DNA of 64,000 bases from Candidatus Nitrotoga sp. MKT. GTDB lineage: Bacteria; Pseudomonadota; Gammaproteobacteria; Burkholderiales; Gallionellaceae. The stretch is taken from NCBI GenBank assembly GCA_003402345.1, contig QFXH01000001.1, positions 186,001 to 250,000 of the forward strand, given 5' to 3'. Positions 46,672-56,354 of the stretch are shown here, in pieces. A program made the position numbers and the translations under genes. Numbering within the stretch: the first letter of the stretch is position 1; each line of letters opens with the position of its first letter. Below the pieces are notes generated by a model. That model was given only the letters and a program-made list of their open reading frames with translations, made no database searches and was not told the origin of the DNA.

Positions 46672-47583
46672 ATGAAAAAAATACTCTTTCCTTTAATGTA
46701 TTTGCTGCTGTTGGCGCTCACCCAACCTGTACATGCAGCCTTGGAAGTCTTCACCTGCGAACCCGAATGGACAGCCCTGACAAAGGAACTGGCGGCAAAC
46801 AAAGTTAACATCTATACCGCCACCAACGCGCTGCAAGACCCACACTACGTGGAAGCGCGCCCCAGCCTGATCGCCAAGGCACGCCGTGCGCAACTGGTGG
46901 TCTGCACCGGCGCGGAATTAGAGTTAGCTTGGTTACCGCTCATTCTGCGCGAATCGGGAAATGTCAACGCCACCCTGGGTAAGCCTGGTTACTTCACCGC
47001 CTCAAGCTATGTGACCATGCTGGAAATCCCTATTAACCTGGATCGCTCTTTGGGCGACCTGCATGCCTTAGGCAATCCACACATCCATCTCGATGCTCGC
47101 AGCTTTCTCCCTATTGCAAAAGCGCTGTCAGCACGGCTGGTCGAGCTCGACCCCGCTAACACAGAGTTCTACCTGAGCCGCCTGCAAGCCTTCACGCAAA
47201 CTTGGCAAAGCGCAATAACACGCTGGGAAAAGCAGGCCGCGCCACTCAGAGGGCAAGCTTTTGTCGCACAGCACCAGGCTTATTCTTATATGAATGCATG
47301 GTTGGGGCTGAAACAAGTTGCCGTGCTGGAACCCAAGCCCGGCATGGAACCTAGTGTGGCACACCTAGCGCAAGTGATTGTACAGTTGCAACAATCTCCG
47401 GCGAAGATGGTAGTTCGTTCAGCCTATCAAAATCCAAAACCATCCAAATGGATTGCCGAGCGCGCGCATATTCCCGAAGTAGTTTTGCCGTTCAGTGTAG
47501 GTGGCACAGAAGGCTCTAAAGATTTATTCAGTCTGTTTGACGATACCATCGCACGTTTGTTGGCGGGAATGGCATCTAATTAA
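46672..47583 (+). CDS. znuA: Zinc/manganese ABC transporter substrate-binding protein (ZnuA-like)
   Basis: This is a periplasmic cluster A-I solute-binding protein of 303 residues with a signal peptide (FPLMYLLLLALTQPVHA). Likely metal ligands are His in ALQDPHYVEARPS, His in GNPHIHLDARS, His in FVAQHQAYSYM and Asp in LFSLFDDTIARLL. The His-rich loop of E. coli ZnuA is missing; a His-His-His-Asp/Glu set suits zinc or manganese, and zinc is preferred by context with the outer-membrane protein. It is followed by the permease gene after 81 bp. Confidence 0.88.
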   Translation: MKKILFPLMYLLLLALTQPVHAALEVFTCEPEWTALTKELAANKVNIYTATNALQDPHYVEARPSLIAKARRAQLVVCTGAELELAWLPLILRESGNVNATLGKPGYFTASSYVTMLEIPINLDRSLGDLHALGNPHIHLDARSFLPIAKALSARLVELDPANTEFYLSRLQAFTQTWQSAITRWEKQAAPLRGQAFVAQHQAYSYMNAWLGLKQVAVLEPKPGMEPSVAHLAQVIVQLQQSPAKMVVRSAYQNPKPSKWIAERAHIPEVVLPFSVGGTEGSKDLFSLFDDTIARLLAGMASN

Positions 47584-47664
47584 ATTTTGCGCCTCCTCTC
47601 TTCCAATCCTTCTTCCGTTTAAAGATGATGGCATGTAAAGAGGGCGATTTTAGGAGTACAAAAG

Positions 47665-48426
47665 ATGAATATGGTCAATTTCGAAATTCTGCTGCCCGCC
47701 TTTATTGCTGGGCTTTTGGTGCTCGCCACCCATGTCCCACTCGGCATGAAGGTGTTAGCGCGCGGCATTATCTTTGCCGACATTACCGTGGCACAAATTG
47801 CAGGGCTCGGCGTGGTTGTCGCAGGACTGCTGAGATTGACCGAATATCCGCTCGCAGTGCAAGCGATGGCCGCCACCAGTGCCCTGCTAGGTGCAGAATT
47901 ACTAACCTTTATAGAACGAAAACTACCAGAAGTGCAGGAAGCCTGCATTGGTTTGATGTTCGTACTCGCCGCCAGCGGCAGTATCCTACTGATGAGCCAC
48001 GATACCCAAGCTGGCGAGCATATTAAAGACTTGCTGGTCGGGCAAATCTTATGGGTGAGTAAAACCCAGCTCATAGCAACGGCGGTTCTCACTGCCACGT
48101 TGCTGGCGCTGTGGAGCGTGGTTAGCAAACGATTTGGCAGCATGGGTTTCTATACATTATTCGCGCTGGCTGTAACTGCCTCAGTGCAACTGGTTGGAGT
48201 TTATTTAGTATTCGCCAGCCTCATCGTCCCCGCGCTTGCCACACACAATCTGCAACGGAAACGACAACGCATAATTGTTGCCTTCGCAATAGGTGCCTCA
48301 GGTTATGCTGGAGGGCTGTTGCTATCAGTATGGCTAGATATACCAAGTGGTGCAGCCATCGTATGGACAATGTCACTAGTGGGGGCGGCGGTGCTTTTTC
48401 AAAATCGCAAGCGACTTGCCCCTTGA
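47665..48426 (+). CDS. znuB: Zinc/manganese ABC transporter permease (ZnuB-like)
   Basis: This is an ABC-3 family inner-membrane permease of 253 residues with about seven or eight membrane segments. The family segments LARGIIFADITVAQIAGLG and LFALAVTASVQLVGVYLVFASLIVPA are visible. It is the last gene of the locus; the next gene, clsB, is on the opposite strand. No ABC ATPase (ZnuC) occurs beside it or anywhere in the window, so the transporter must borrow an ATPase encoded elsewhere or is incomplete. Confidence 0.88.
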   Translation: MNMVNFEILLPAFIAGLLVLATHVPLGMKVLARGIIFADITVAQIAGLGVVVAGLLRLTEYPLAVQAMAATSALLGAELLTFIERKLPEVQEACIGLMFVLAASGSILLMSHDTQAGEHIKDLLVGQILWVSKTQLIATAVLTATLLALWSVVSKRFGSMGFYTLFALAVTASVQLVGVYLVFASLIVPALATHNLQRKRQRIIVAFAIGASGYAGGLLLSVWLDIPSGAAIVWTMSLVGAAVLFQNRKRLAP

Positions 48427-48556
48427 AAGACACATGCCGGATGCAGCGCTTGACGCCGGGATTAGAAAGGCAATAACATTTTTATGTTAATAACAACATA
48501 TAGTTAACATCAAATCAACCGATCTATCCGACCCGATTATCGGCTAAAAGGTACGT

Positions 48557-49726
48557 CTAAACATTATCCTGTCCGCGTGCGTAACCAATCACACCAGTTA
48601 AAAAACGGACCATTGCATAGCTGATGCGCATCAGCAAATGCGTCCATATACTATGCTCGCGCCACACAGAAGGGGAAATCAACCGGGCGCTGTGCGCAAT
48701 CTCTTGCAATAAATTGGCACGCAATGATTCAGCAAAACCTGTATCGCGAACTACCAAGTTAGCTTCACGCGCCAGCCACAGACTGAATGGATCTATGTTG
48801 GATGAACCTACGGTTGCCCAGTAGCCATCCACCACCGCAACCTTGGCGTGCATAAAACTGGCGTGATATTCGTGAATTTCCATACCGCCTCGCAATAATT
48901 CGTCATACAGTGCACGCGTAGCAAAGTGCTGCAAGTGATATTCCACCTGCCCTTGCAACAGCAACACAACGCGCACTCCGCGCCGAGCCGCATTTAGCAA
49001 AGCATGGCGAAAACGCAACCCCGGCAGAAAATAGGCGTTGGCAATGATAATTTCTCGCCGTGCCCCGGCAATGGCTTTGAGATAGGCGTGTTCAATATCA
49101 TGGCGATGACGTAAGTTATCTCGCAACACAAACGCTACTTTATGTTGCTCAGTATTTTTATGCGCGGCCAGCAGTGTTACGCGCTCACGCTGCCGCCGAA
49201 AATTTATCCACGACACCAGCGTCCACAAACGCCGCATTACAAAACGTATGTGTCCTGCCGTAGCTCCCCGCACCTCAACCGAATAATCCAGACGCGGCGC
49301 TACAATCCGACCACCAGGCACATCATTGATAATATTGATGCCGCTTACAAAGGCAATGTTCTCATCCACCAGCGCCAACTTACGGTGCAAACGGCGCAGA
49401 CGGTGGCGACGCAATTTAAAGCGTGCGATTTCCGGGCGATACCACAATACCTCTACGCCCGCCCCGCGCAGATCATTCACCCACCTATCCGGCAAATCGG
49501 CTGAACCGTAACCATCCAACAGCAAGTGCACCCTCACGCCACGCTTGGCCGCGCGCTGCAACGCCTGCGAGACCAAACGGCCGCAAGCATCGGCGGCATA
49601 AATATATGTTTCCAGATAAACCGAGCGGGTCGCGGCTTCTATCGCCGCAATCAGGCGCGGAAAATATTCCTCACCGTTGCGTAACAGCGTCAGAATATGG
49701 CCGTCAACCAGATGCGTACTACTCAT
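48557..49726 (-). CDS. clsB: Cardiolipin synthase B (phospholipase D family)
   Basis: ClsB forms cardiolipin or related lipids by phosphatidyl transfer. The two HKD motifs are HRKLALVDENIAFVSGINI and MHAKVAVVDGYWATVGSSNID. The start is ATG 49726 (MSSTHLVDGH), which overlaps the ybhP stop by four bases (ATGA); the track's 16 extra residues fall inside ybhP. The pairing with an EEP-family protein is the same as the ybhP-clsB (ybhO) order in E. coli. Length of about 389 residues is normal and no N-terminal membrane segments are present, as in ClsB but unlike ClsA. Confidence 0.93.
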   Translation of the reverse strand: MSSTHLVDGHILTLLRNGEEYFPRLIAAIEAATRSVYLETYIYAADACGRLVSQALQRAAKRGVRVHLLLDGYGSADLPDRWVNDLRGAGVEVLWYRPEIARFKLRRHRLRRLHRKLALVDENIAFVSGINIINDVPGGRIVAPRLDYSVEVRGATAGHIRFVMRRLWTLVSWINFRRQRERVTLLAAHKNTEQHKVAFVLRDNLRHRHDIEHAYLKAIAGARREIIIANAYFLPGLRFRHALLNAARRGVRVVLLLQGQVEYHLQHFATRALYDELLRGGMEIHEYHASFMHAKVAVVDGYWATVGSSNIDPFSLWLAREANLVVRDTGFAESLRANLLQEIAHSARLISPSVWREHSIWTHLLMRISYAMVRFLTGVIGYARGQDNV

Positions 49727-50475
49727 AGGGCGAGCGTTGCAGACAGCGCCACATGATCTGAAATTTTCCTCCACGAATGTACTTCACAGCGCTTAATTTC
49801 TAGCCCCCGCACATAAATACGATCCATGCGCAGTAGCGGTATACCCGCCGGAAAACTACGTGCTGGCCTGCCGAGATTTTTTTCAAATACCTCATGCAAT
49901 TGCAATTCATGGGCTAACAGACGACTGGCATAGTTGCGCCAGTCATTAAAATCACCCGCGACAATCAGACGCGCATCCACCGGCACCATCCGCTTGATAC
50001 GCTCAATCAGCGCATTAAATTGCACCCTGCGGCCGCGTTTGAATAAACCAAAATGAACACAAATGCAATGCAGAGGCTGACTGATTTCACTCTGATCAGT
50101 TTTTGGCAGATCAATTACACAATGCAGCAGGCCTCGACTCTCGAAGCGGTGCGCGGAAATATCCAGATTATCCCAGTCCACAATCGAGTAACGGCTCAAA
50201 AGGGCATTTCCGTGATGACCGTCTATATACACGGAATTTTTTCCATACGCATGATGCGGCCATATCTGATCGGCTAGAAACTCATGTTGCGGCGAAGTGG
50301 CGTAACTATGGAGATGCCGTATGTCACGGTTGTTTTCGCCCTGTACCTCCTGCAAGAAAACAATATCAGCGTTGAGTTCACGCAAACGCTCACGCAATTC
50401 GTGCAGCACAATGCGCTGGTTGAAATGGGATAAACCCTTATGAATGTTGTAGGTGACGATATTCAGTGTGGTCAT
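49723..50475 (-). CDS. ybhP: Endonuclease/exonuclease/phosphatase family protein (YbhP-like)
   Basis: This is an EEP-fold metal-dependent hydrolase of 250 residues. The active-site signatures are VTYNIHKG, FLQEVQGEN (catalytic Glu), GLLHCVIDL, LIVAGDFNDW (Asp and Asn) and the C-terminal ISDHVALSA (His). The gene precedes clsB and overlaps it by four bases, as in E. coli, so it is probably involved in lipid rather than nucleic-acid metabolism; that is inferred from the conserved pairing. Substrate is unknown. Start at ATG 50475 gives MTTLNIVTYN, the usual beginning. Confidence 0.9.
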   Translation of the reverse strand: MTTLNIVTYNIHKGLSHFNQRIVLHELRERLRELNADIVFLQEVQGENNRDIRHLHSYATSPQHEFLADQIWPHHAYGKNSVYIDGHHGNALLSRYSIVDWDNLDISAHRFESRGLLHCVIDLPKTDQSEISQPLHCICVHFGLFKRGRRVQFNALIERIKRMVPVDARLIVAGDFNDWRNYASRLLAHELQLHEVFEKNLGRPARSFPAGIPLLRMDRIYVRGLEIKRCEVHSWRKISDHVALSATLAL

Positions 50476-50557
50476 AGGTGGCTCATCGATACCGTATCAG
50501 CAGACCACATATCATTTTAATATACGCAATGAACGTGTTGTTAGCCGCAAATATTCG

Positions 50558-51628
50558 TCAGGCGTTACCGATACCTTGGGTGGGAAGGCTGATTTGACGC
50601 GCGAAATCCAGCATGCGTCCGATAGAAACCTTGGCACGACGCCCGATTACCGGATCAACATGTATCTCATTTTTCCCTCTTTCCAACACATCAGCGAGAT
50701 TTAACAACCCGTTCATCGCCATCCACGGACAGTGATTACAGCTAGTGCAATTTGCGCCCTCTCCAACCGTAGGCGCTTCAAGAAATACCTTGTCAGGCGA
50801 TAAAGTTTTCATCCTGTGCAGGATACCATTATCGGTCGCCACAATGAATTTGTCCGCAGCCAAACTCTGTGTTGCCTTAATGAGCTGCGTGGTGGAACCC
50901 ACTACATCAGCAAGCTGCACCACTGCCGGGGGAGATTCCGGGTGGACTAGCACTTTGGCATCAGGGTGTTGCGCCTTAAGTTTAGCCAGCTCCTTGGCCT
51001 TGAACTCGTCATGCACCACACATGAACCTTGCCACAGTAATACGTCAGCGCCACTTTGTTGCTGAATGTAGTGGCCCAGATGACGATCCGGTGCCCACAA
51101 TATCTTCTGCCCCTGCTCCTTAAGATGCTTAACGATGGGCAACGCGATAGAACTGGTTACCACCCAGTCGGCACGTGCCTTCACTGCCGCACTGGTATTG
51201 GCATACACCACCACGGTGCGATCCGGATGTGCGTCGCAAAAAGCAGTAAACTCCTCCACCGGACAACCAAGGTCAAGCGAACAGTTGGCATCCAAATCAG
51301 GCATTAACACGCGCTTTTCCGGGTTGAGGATTTTCGCTGTCTCGCCCATGAAACGCACCCCCGCCACCACTAACGTTTGCGCCGGATGTTGATGGCCGAA
51401 ATTGGCCATATCAAGGGAGTCAGATACGCAACCGCCTGTAGCATCAGCCAAGTCCTGCAAGTCTGGATGTACATAATAGTGCGCCACCAACACCGCATCC
51501 TGTTCTTTTAACAGTCTCTTGATGCGCTCGATCAGCATGGCCTTTTCATCAGGCTCCGGTTCGCGCGGCTTCTTCGCCCACGCTGTCGAAGTGGCGCAAC
51601 CGGGATGATCATAGGCAATCGATATCAT
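50558..51628 (-). CDS. nadA: Quinolinate synthase
   Basis: NadA condenses iminoaspartate and dihydroxyacetone phosphate to quinolinate in de novo NAD synthesis. Iron-sulfur cluster ligands are expected at Cys in [11 protein letters not shown], in GSCVVHDEF and in [13 protein letters not shown]. Substrate motifs are [26 protein letters not shown] and HPESPP. The start at ATG 51628 ([10 protein letters not shown]) leaves about 356 residues and is preceded by a GGGTGG stretch; the track's nine extra residues overlap nudB. nadB and nadC are not in the window. Confidence 0.97.
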   Translation of the reverse strand: MISIAYDHPGCATSTAWAKKPREPEPDEKAMLIERIKRLLKEQDAVLVAHYYVHPDLQDLADATGGCVSDSLDMANFGHQHPAQTLVVAGVRFMGETAKILNPEKRVLMPDLDANCSLDLGCPVEEFTAFCDAHPDRTVVVYANTSAAVKARADWVVTSSIALPIVKHLKEQGQKILWAPDRHLGHYIQQQSGADVLLWQGSCVVHDEFKAKELAKLKAQHPDAKVLVHPESPPAVVQLADVVGSTTQLIKATQSLAADKFIVATDNGILHRMKTLSPDKVFLEAPTVGEGANCTSCNHCPWMAMNGLLNLADVLERGKNEIHVDPVIGRRAKVSIGRMLDFARQISLPTQGIGNA

Positions 51629-51641
51629 GCCACCCTGCCTT

Positions 51642-52139
51642 TCAATTTCCTTCATTTGAAAATCTTTCGTTCACTGATGTATGGGCGGTTTCAACCCTCA
51701 CTTTTTTTCTTTCAGGCAGCTGCAAAATCGCTTCGCGGTTACTGGGCGAAAATACCAACCCCGCAGCCTCCCGCCAAGGCAACCATTGATAACTCAGATG
51801 TTCCCGCGGTGACAATTGGACAGGAAGTACACCGGGTAATTCCAATCCAAATACATGCTCGGTGTTGTGGCGAGTACCGGGCGCATAGCGGTGCTGCCAT
51901 TTTGCATAAATTTCATAGATATTTTTGACCTGCCAGTCCACCAAAGAATAATGATTAGCATCCAAACCAGTTTCCTCAAACACTTCGCGCACAGCTGTTT
52001 CGCGCAAAAGCTCGCCTTCATCCCGGCTACCGGTAACTGATTGCCAAGAACCTGGATGATCAGCGCGTTCCAGAAGCAATACCTCAAAATCCAAAGTATA
52101 AATTACCACTAACACCGAAACGGGTAATTTATATTGCAT
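51642..52139 (-). CDS. nudB: Dihydroneopterin triphosphate diphosphatase (NudB)
   Basis: NudB is a Nudix hydrolase that removes pyrophosphate from dihydroneopterin triphosphate in folate synthesis. The Nudix box is complete in order: [20 protein letters not shown] followed by TGL. The N-terminus [15 protein letters not shown] and the segment GSWQSVTGS are typical of NudB. Length of 165 residues is normal. In many betaproteobacteria nudB lies next to aspS; here an RNase/barstar pair has come between them. It ends 13 bp before the nadA start on the same strand. Confidence 0.93.
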   Translation of the reverse strand: MQYKLPVSVLVVIYTLDFEVLLLERADHPGSWQSVTGSRDEGELLRETAVREVFEETGLDANHYSLVDWQVKNIYEIYAKWQHRYAPGTRHNTEHVFGLELPGVLPVQLSPREHLSYQWLPWREAAGLVFSPSNREAILQLPERKKVRVETAHTSVNERFSNEGN

Positions 52140-52147
52140 GGGTGGCG

Positions 52148-52543
52148 CTAGCAGAAAAAAATCCAGAATGGTTTATCCTGCGATTTCCAGAAAGCTATCG
52201 TATCAGCAAAAATTTCCATAGCCATATTGTGATCCTCAGCAGCCATCCCGAGTGTTTCATTATCATTACGCAACAACAGCACATAACCGCAGGCAGATTG
52301 CCAAGAAAGATCACTCAATGCATCAGCCAGCGCATCCCAATTGCTACCAAACCAATCCGGCACATGGACTGCCTGAGCGATGGCAGCGATAAATTTTTCC
52401 TTGCCCTCTACCTCAGCCAGATCAACCTCGAACAAGACACAGCCTGCCTCTGTAGCTGCCGTATACAACTCGTCCAAGCGGCAACCTAGCCGGTATGCAC
52501 CCGCCTCTCTTACATCTTTTAAGCGTAACGACAAATTATCCAT
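52148..52543 (-). CDS. Barstar-family RNase inhibitor
   Basis: Barstar is a small acidic protein that blocks the active site of barnase-type RNases inside the producing cell. The 131-residue protein shows the family pattern: LFEVDLAEVEGKEKFIAAIA, then the interface segment VPDWFGSNWDALADALSDL with the conserved aromatic and acidic residues. The start ATG 52543 (MDNLSLRLKD) lies one base after the stop codon of the RNase gene, so the two are translationally linked. The track's 30 extra residues are antisense to this logic and lie inside the RNase gene. It probably neutralises any RNase that stays in the cytoplasm. Confidence 0.92.
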   Translation of the reverse strand: MDNLSLRLKDVREAGAYRLGCRLDELYTAATEAGCVLFEVDLAEVEGKEKFIAAIAQAVHVPDWFGSNWDALADALSDLSWQSACGYVLLLRNDNETLGMAAEDHNMAMEIFADTIAFWKSQDKPFWIFFC

Positions 52544-52544
52544 G

Positions 52545-52940
52545 TTATTCCACGATGCGCCGAAAAGTCCGGTAATGGTCAGCGCTGTAATAACACTCAA
52601 CAGGTTGGCCACAGACAATGCGCCGTGCACCACGATTGCGTATTCCAGGTGTTTTCACCGTGAATTCACGATAATAACCACGCTCGTGTTTGGGCAACCG
52701 TTTTTCAAAATTACTGAATATCACACCATCACGCGGATATGGAAACGGGCCGCCCCGCTTAATGAGATGCAAGGTTTCGCGCCCTTCCGGCGGCAACGCA
52801 GACACCGTGATAATCTGCATTTCACGGTCATTATTTAACCCAAACGCATAAGCATAAGTTTGTGCTGCACCCAGTGCTAGCAGCATTGCAAGCAAGCAAA
52901 ATAAAAAATGCAGGATGAACCGTGCGCTAACCATTCTCAT
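52545..52940 (-). CDS. Secreted guanyl-specific ribonuclease (barnase / RNase Sa type)
   Basis: This is a small exported ribonuclease of the microbial N1/T1 family. A signal-type hydrophobic segment (FILHFLFCLLAMLLALGAAQTYA) is followed by the catalytic domain: GPFPYPRDGVIFSNFEKRLP, then Glu in YYREFTVKTPG, Arg in ARRIVCG and His in SADHYRTFRRI, in the order of barnase Glu73, Arg87 and His102. The domain is about 90 residues and ends with RRIVE, as in RNase Sa. ATG 52940 or 52934 are both plausible starts. It lies 59 bp downstream of the aspS stop, and the barstar gene follows one base after its own stop. Confidence 0.92.
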   Translation of the reverse strand: MRMVSARFILHFLFCLLAMLLALGAAQTYAYAFGLNNDREMQIITVSALPPEGRETLHLIKRGGPFPYPRDGVIFSNFEKRLPKHERGYYREFTVKTPGIRNRGARRIVCGQPVECYYSADHYRTFRRIVE

Positions 52941-52999
52941 CTTAAATATGGCTTCAATTTCTTCCCTATTTTGTAACACAAACGGGCAACGCCGCCACA

Positions 53000-54802
53000 C
53001 TATTCCTTCGTCACTTCCACCGTCGTTTGCACTTTCTGACGCAAACGAATATGCAGCTCATTCAGTTGTTTTTCGTCAACGGCACTGGGCGCTTGGGTTA
53101 GCAAACACTGCGCGCGTTGGGTCTTCGGAAAAGCGATCACGTCACGGATCGATTCAGAGCCGCTCATCAGCGTAACGATACGATCCAGGCCGAAGGCCAG
53201 CCCACCGTGCGGTGGTGCGCCATATTGCAGTGCGTCGAGCAGGAAGCCAAATTTTAGTTGCGCCTCTTCCGCACCGATGTTGAGCGCGCGGAATACTAAT
53301 GACTGGGTTTCCTCCTTATGAATACGCACCGAGCCACCACCAAGCTCCCAACCGTTCAACACGATGTCGTATGCCTTCGCCAAACAACGTCCAGGATCAT
53401 TTTCCAACAGGTGAAGGTGCTCGTCCTTGGGCGCAGTGAACGGATGATGGCAGGCATTCCAACGCTTAGCTTCATCATCGTATTCAAACATTGGGAAATC
53501 CACCACCCACAGGGGAGTCCATGCTGCGCCACTGACATATTTTTTCTCGTGGCCAATCTTGGTGCGTAACGCGCCGAGCGCATCATTCACTATCTTGGCC
53601 TTGTCCGCTCCGAAGAAAATCAAGTCGCCATTCTGTGCACCTGTACGGGCCATGATTATTTTCAGCGCGTCCTCATTGAGGTTCTTCACGATAGGCGATT
53701 GCAGGCCAGTTTCATTCAACTGCGTCACGTCATTGACTTTAATATAGGCCAAGCCGCGTGCACCGTAGATGCCAACAAATTTGGTGTACTCATCAATCTC
53801 GCCGCGTGTAAATGAGCCACCACCAGGCACGCGCAACGCTGCCACGCGCCCATTAGCTTGATTGGCAGGCGCAGAAAACACCTTAAATGCCACATCTTTT
53901 ACCGCATCTGTAACATCGGTGATTTCTAGTGTTACTCTCAAATCAGGCTTATCTGAACCAAAGCGCGCCATCGCCTCAGCGTGAGAAATACGCGGAAACG
54001 GATTAGGCAAAACAGTACCCAATACCTCTTTGAATACGGTGCGGAGCATTTCCTCCGTCAGCATCATAATCTGCTCTTCACCCAGAAATGAGGTCTCAAT
54101 GTCCACCTGGGTAAATTCTGGTTGGCGGTCTGCGCGCAAATCTTCATCACGGAAGCATTTAGTGATTTGATAGTAACGATCAAAACCTGCCACCATGAGC
54201 AACTGTTTGAATAGCTGGGGCGATTGCGGCAACGCAAAGAATTCGCCTGCATGAACACGCGATGGCACCAGATAGTCACGCGCACCTTCCGGTGTCGATT
54301 TAGTCAGCATCGGCGTTTCAATATCGATAAAACCCTTCGCATCCAGGAAACGGCGAAACGCCATTGCTGTTTTATAGCGTAGCATCAGATTTTTCTGCAT
54401 CTGCGGACGCCGTAGGTCAATTACGCGGTGTGTCAGGCGCACGTTCTCCGACAGATTTTCGTCATCCAGCTGGAACGGCGGCGTAAGCGCGGCATTCAGC
54501 ACTTCGATTTCATGGCATAGAATTTCGATCTCACCGCTACCAAGGTTGCTATTGGAACTACCCTCCGGGCGACGGCGCACGCGTCCGCTAATACGCAACA
54601 CAAACTCACTTCGCACCGATTCGGCAATTTTAAACATGTCCGCGCGGTCCGGTGCACATACCACTTGCGCCAGCCCTTCGCGGTCGCGAAGATCAATAAA
54701 AATTACCCCACCGTGGTCACGGCGACGGTGTGCCCAACCGCACAAAGTAACAGCTTGGCCAAGATTTGAAACGTTAAGATGTCCGCAGTAATGAGTTCGC
54801 AT
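53000..54802 (-). CDS. aspS: Aspartyl-tRNA synthetase
   Basis: A class II synthetase that charges tRNA-Asp (and, if the enzyme is of the non-discriminating kind, tRNA-Asn). The 600-residue bacterial form is complete: an N-terminal OB-fold ([21 protein letters not shown]), motif 1 region, motif 2 with [16 protein letters not shown], the GAD insertion domain, and motif 3 with [13 protein letters not shown]. Which tRNA set it charges cannot be decided here, since gatCAB genes are not visible. It lies in the series FmdB - DUF502 - aspS on the minus strand. Confidence 0.98.
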   Translation of the reverse strand: MRTHYCGHLNVSNLGQAVTLCGWAHRRRDHGGVIFIDLRDREGLAQVVCAPDRADMFKIAESVRSEFVLRISGRVRRRPEGSSNSNLGSGEIEILCHEIEVLNAALTPPFQLDDENLSENVRLTHRVIDLRRPQMQKNLMLRYKTAMAFRRFLDAKGFIDIETPMLTKSTPEGARDYLVPSRVHAGEFFALPQSPQLFKQLLMVAGFDRYYQITKCFRDEDLRADRQPEFTQVDIETSFLGEEQIMMLTEEMLRTVFKEVLGTVLPNPFPRISHAEAMARFGSDKPDLRVTLEITDVTDAVKDVAFKVFSAPANQANGRVAALRVPGGGSFTRGEIDEYTKFVGIYGARGLAYIKVNDVTQLNETGLQSPIVKNLNEDALKIIMARTGAQNGDLIFFGADKAKIVNDALGALRTKIGHEKKYVSGAAWTPLWVVDFPMFEYDDEAKRWNACHHPFTAPKDEHLHLLENDPGRCLAKAYDIVLNGWELGGGSVRIHKEETQSLVFRALNIGAEEAQLKFGFLLDALQYGAPPHGGLAFGLDRIVTLMSGSESIRDVIAFPKTQRAQCLLTQAPSAVDEKQLNELHIRLRQKVQTTVEVTKE

Positions 54803-54840
54803 ATTTTCAATAAATTAATCTAATAAATCGGGGAATTGTG

Positions 54841-55449
54841 TTAATTTTCTGGGTGGTAAGGAGTAGCAGGAGTGGCAACTACACCCATTGAAATAATGGA
54901 TTTCAACGCCACGTCCACGCTAATGTTGAGCTCGATGGTATCAGCACGACGCACATAGAAATAAAATCCGTTTACCGGACTGGGTGCAGTGGGAATAAAT
55001 ACGCCCACATATTCATCTTGAAGCTGCTGTGTGACCTCACCCGGAATAGCGGTCTGAAATGCCAACGACCATGCATCAGGGTGCGGATACCGTACCAGTA
55101 ACACCTTGCGGAAAGCAAGTCCGTTGCTGGACAGCAGCGTATCGCTAACCTGTTTCACGCTGTGGTAAATGCTGCTGACCACGGGAATGCGGCGTAGCAG
55201 ACCTTCCCAATAACTCAACAGACGCTGCCCGAGAACATTATGCACCAGCAACCCGGTACTGAGCACAATCACTACGGTAAGAATCACACCCAACCCGGGA
55301 ATGTGAATACCGAGCAGTTTATCTGGGTACCAATTTACCGGCAGCAGCAGCAGACTCTGGTCTAGCGTGCTAATTGTCAGATCCAGAACCCAGATGGTAA
55401 TACCAAGCGGAACCCACACCAATAGTCCGGTGAGCAAATATTTCTTCAC
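54841..55449 (-). CDS. DUF502 family inner-membrane protein
   Basis: The 202-residue protein starts MKKYLLTGLLVWVPLGITIW and has two membrane segments (LLTGLLVWVPLGITIWVLDL and VILTVVIVLSTGLLVHNVLG). The conserved core follows: IPVVSSIYHSVKQVSDTLL and VLLVRYPHPDAWSLAFQTA. Function is unknown. The start overlaps the fmdB stop by four bases, and the gene is followed by aspS after 38 bp. This trio is a conserved order in betaproteobacteria, which suggests a link with translation or quality control, but no biochemical role is known. Confidence 0.92.
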   Translation of the reverse strand: MKKYLLTGLLVWVPLGITIWVLDLTISTLDQSLLLLPVNWYPDKLLGIHIPGLGVILTVVIVLSTGLLVHNVLGQRLLSYWEGLLRRIPVVSSIYHSVKQVSDTLLSSNGLAFRKVLLVRYPHPDAWSLAFQTAIPGEVTQQLQDEYVGVFIPTAPSPVNGFYFYVRRADTIELNISVDVALKSIISMGVVATPATPYHPEN

Positions 55450-55709
55450 CCGTTGCCACCTGAAGTCGACGTAGCAGAACTCACTGTGCCAGTAGCTGAT
55501 TCTGATTTAGCTTCTGGTTTGCTGCCCGAACCCTTGAAGTCTGTAGCATACCAACCACTTCCCTTGAGTTGAAAGCCAGCGGCTGAAAGCTGTTTACTGA
55601 ATGTAGGCTTGCCACATGCGGGACATACGGTCAACGGCGTATCGCTGATCTTTTGCATGACATCTTTTTGCACACCACAACTGCTGCAACGATATTCGTA
55701 AATAGGCAT
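55446..55709 (-). CDS. FmdB-type zinc ribbon regulatory protein
   Basis: The 87-residue protein begins with MPIYEYRCSSCG and has a second pair CPACGK, so four cysteines of a zinc ribbon are in place. A Gly/Ser/Thr-rich tail (SESATGTVSSATSTSGG) follows and is not conserved. FmdB proteins are thought to act as small regulators; the target is unknown. It is the first gene of the aspS operon. AGGAGG, a strong ribosome site, lies before the ATG. Confidence 0.93.
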   Translation of the reverse strand: MPIYEYRCSSCGVQKDVMQKISDTPLTVCPACGKPTFSKQLSAAGFQLKGSGWYATDFKGSGSKPEAKSESATGTVSSATSTSGGNG

Positions 55710-55743
55710 GGCATCCTCCTGTTAAGAATCAAAAAGGCGCATA

Positions 55744-56286
55744 TTATACCGCAGCCTCACGACAGATGCCTGACTCCAACCCATCCAGTGTCCACTCGCC
55801 GATCCGGTAACGGATCAAGCGCAAAGTAGGGTAACCCACAGCAGCCGTCATGCGGCGTACCTGACGGTTTTTACCCTCACGAATAATGAGTTCCAACCAA
55901 CTAGTTGGTTTATTTTTACGTTCGCGGATCGGAGGAGTACGCCGCCATAAGTTTACCGGCTCTTCCATCAATCTTGCCATGGCAGGCAAAGTAACAAAAT
56001 CAGGCAACTTTACTCCACTCCGCAATTGCGCTAGTGCCGTCTCGCTTGGCTCGCCTTCCACTTGCACCCAATAAATCTTGGCTAACTTATGAAGTGGATC
56101 CGTAATGCGGTGTTGCAACAAACCATCGTCAGTAAGCAACAGCAAACCTTCACTGTCCGCATCTAACCGCCCCGCTGGATACAAATCAGGAACCGCGATA
56201 TAATCCGCTAGCGTTGGATGCAAACCGTCACGGCTAAACTGACAAATAACGCCATAAGGCTTGTTGAACAACAGGATGCGGCTCAT
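55744..56286 (-). CDS. rluE: 23S rRNA pseudouridine synthase RluE-like
   Basis: RluE makes pseudouridine 2457 in 23S rRNA in E. coli. The protein of 180 residues starts at [17 protein letters not shown] (ATG 56286; the track's 11 extra residues are dropped) and has the catalytic Asp in [15 protein letters not shown], then the [11 protein letters not shown] motif. It lacks an S4 domain, as RluE does. The gene is transcribed on the minus strand toward fmdB. It is divergent from icd, with about 68 bp between the start codons. Confidence 0.9.
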   Translation of the reverse strand: MSRILLFNKPYGVICQFSRDGLHPTLADYIAVPDLYPAGRLDADSEGLLLLTDDGLLQHRITDPLHKLAKIYWVQVEGEPSETALAQLRSGVKLPDFVTLPAMARLMEEPVNLWRRTPPIRERKNKPTSWLELIIREGKNRQVRRMTAAVGYPTLRLIRYRIGEWTLDGLESGICREAAV

Positions 56287-56354
56287 CCGATCTTTCCACT
56301 CACTTAACAAATGATTCATATTACCCCAAGCTTTTCATCGGGGAGCGAAAATAC

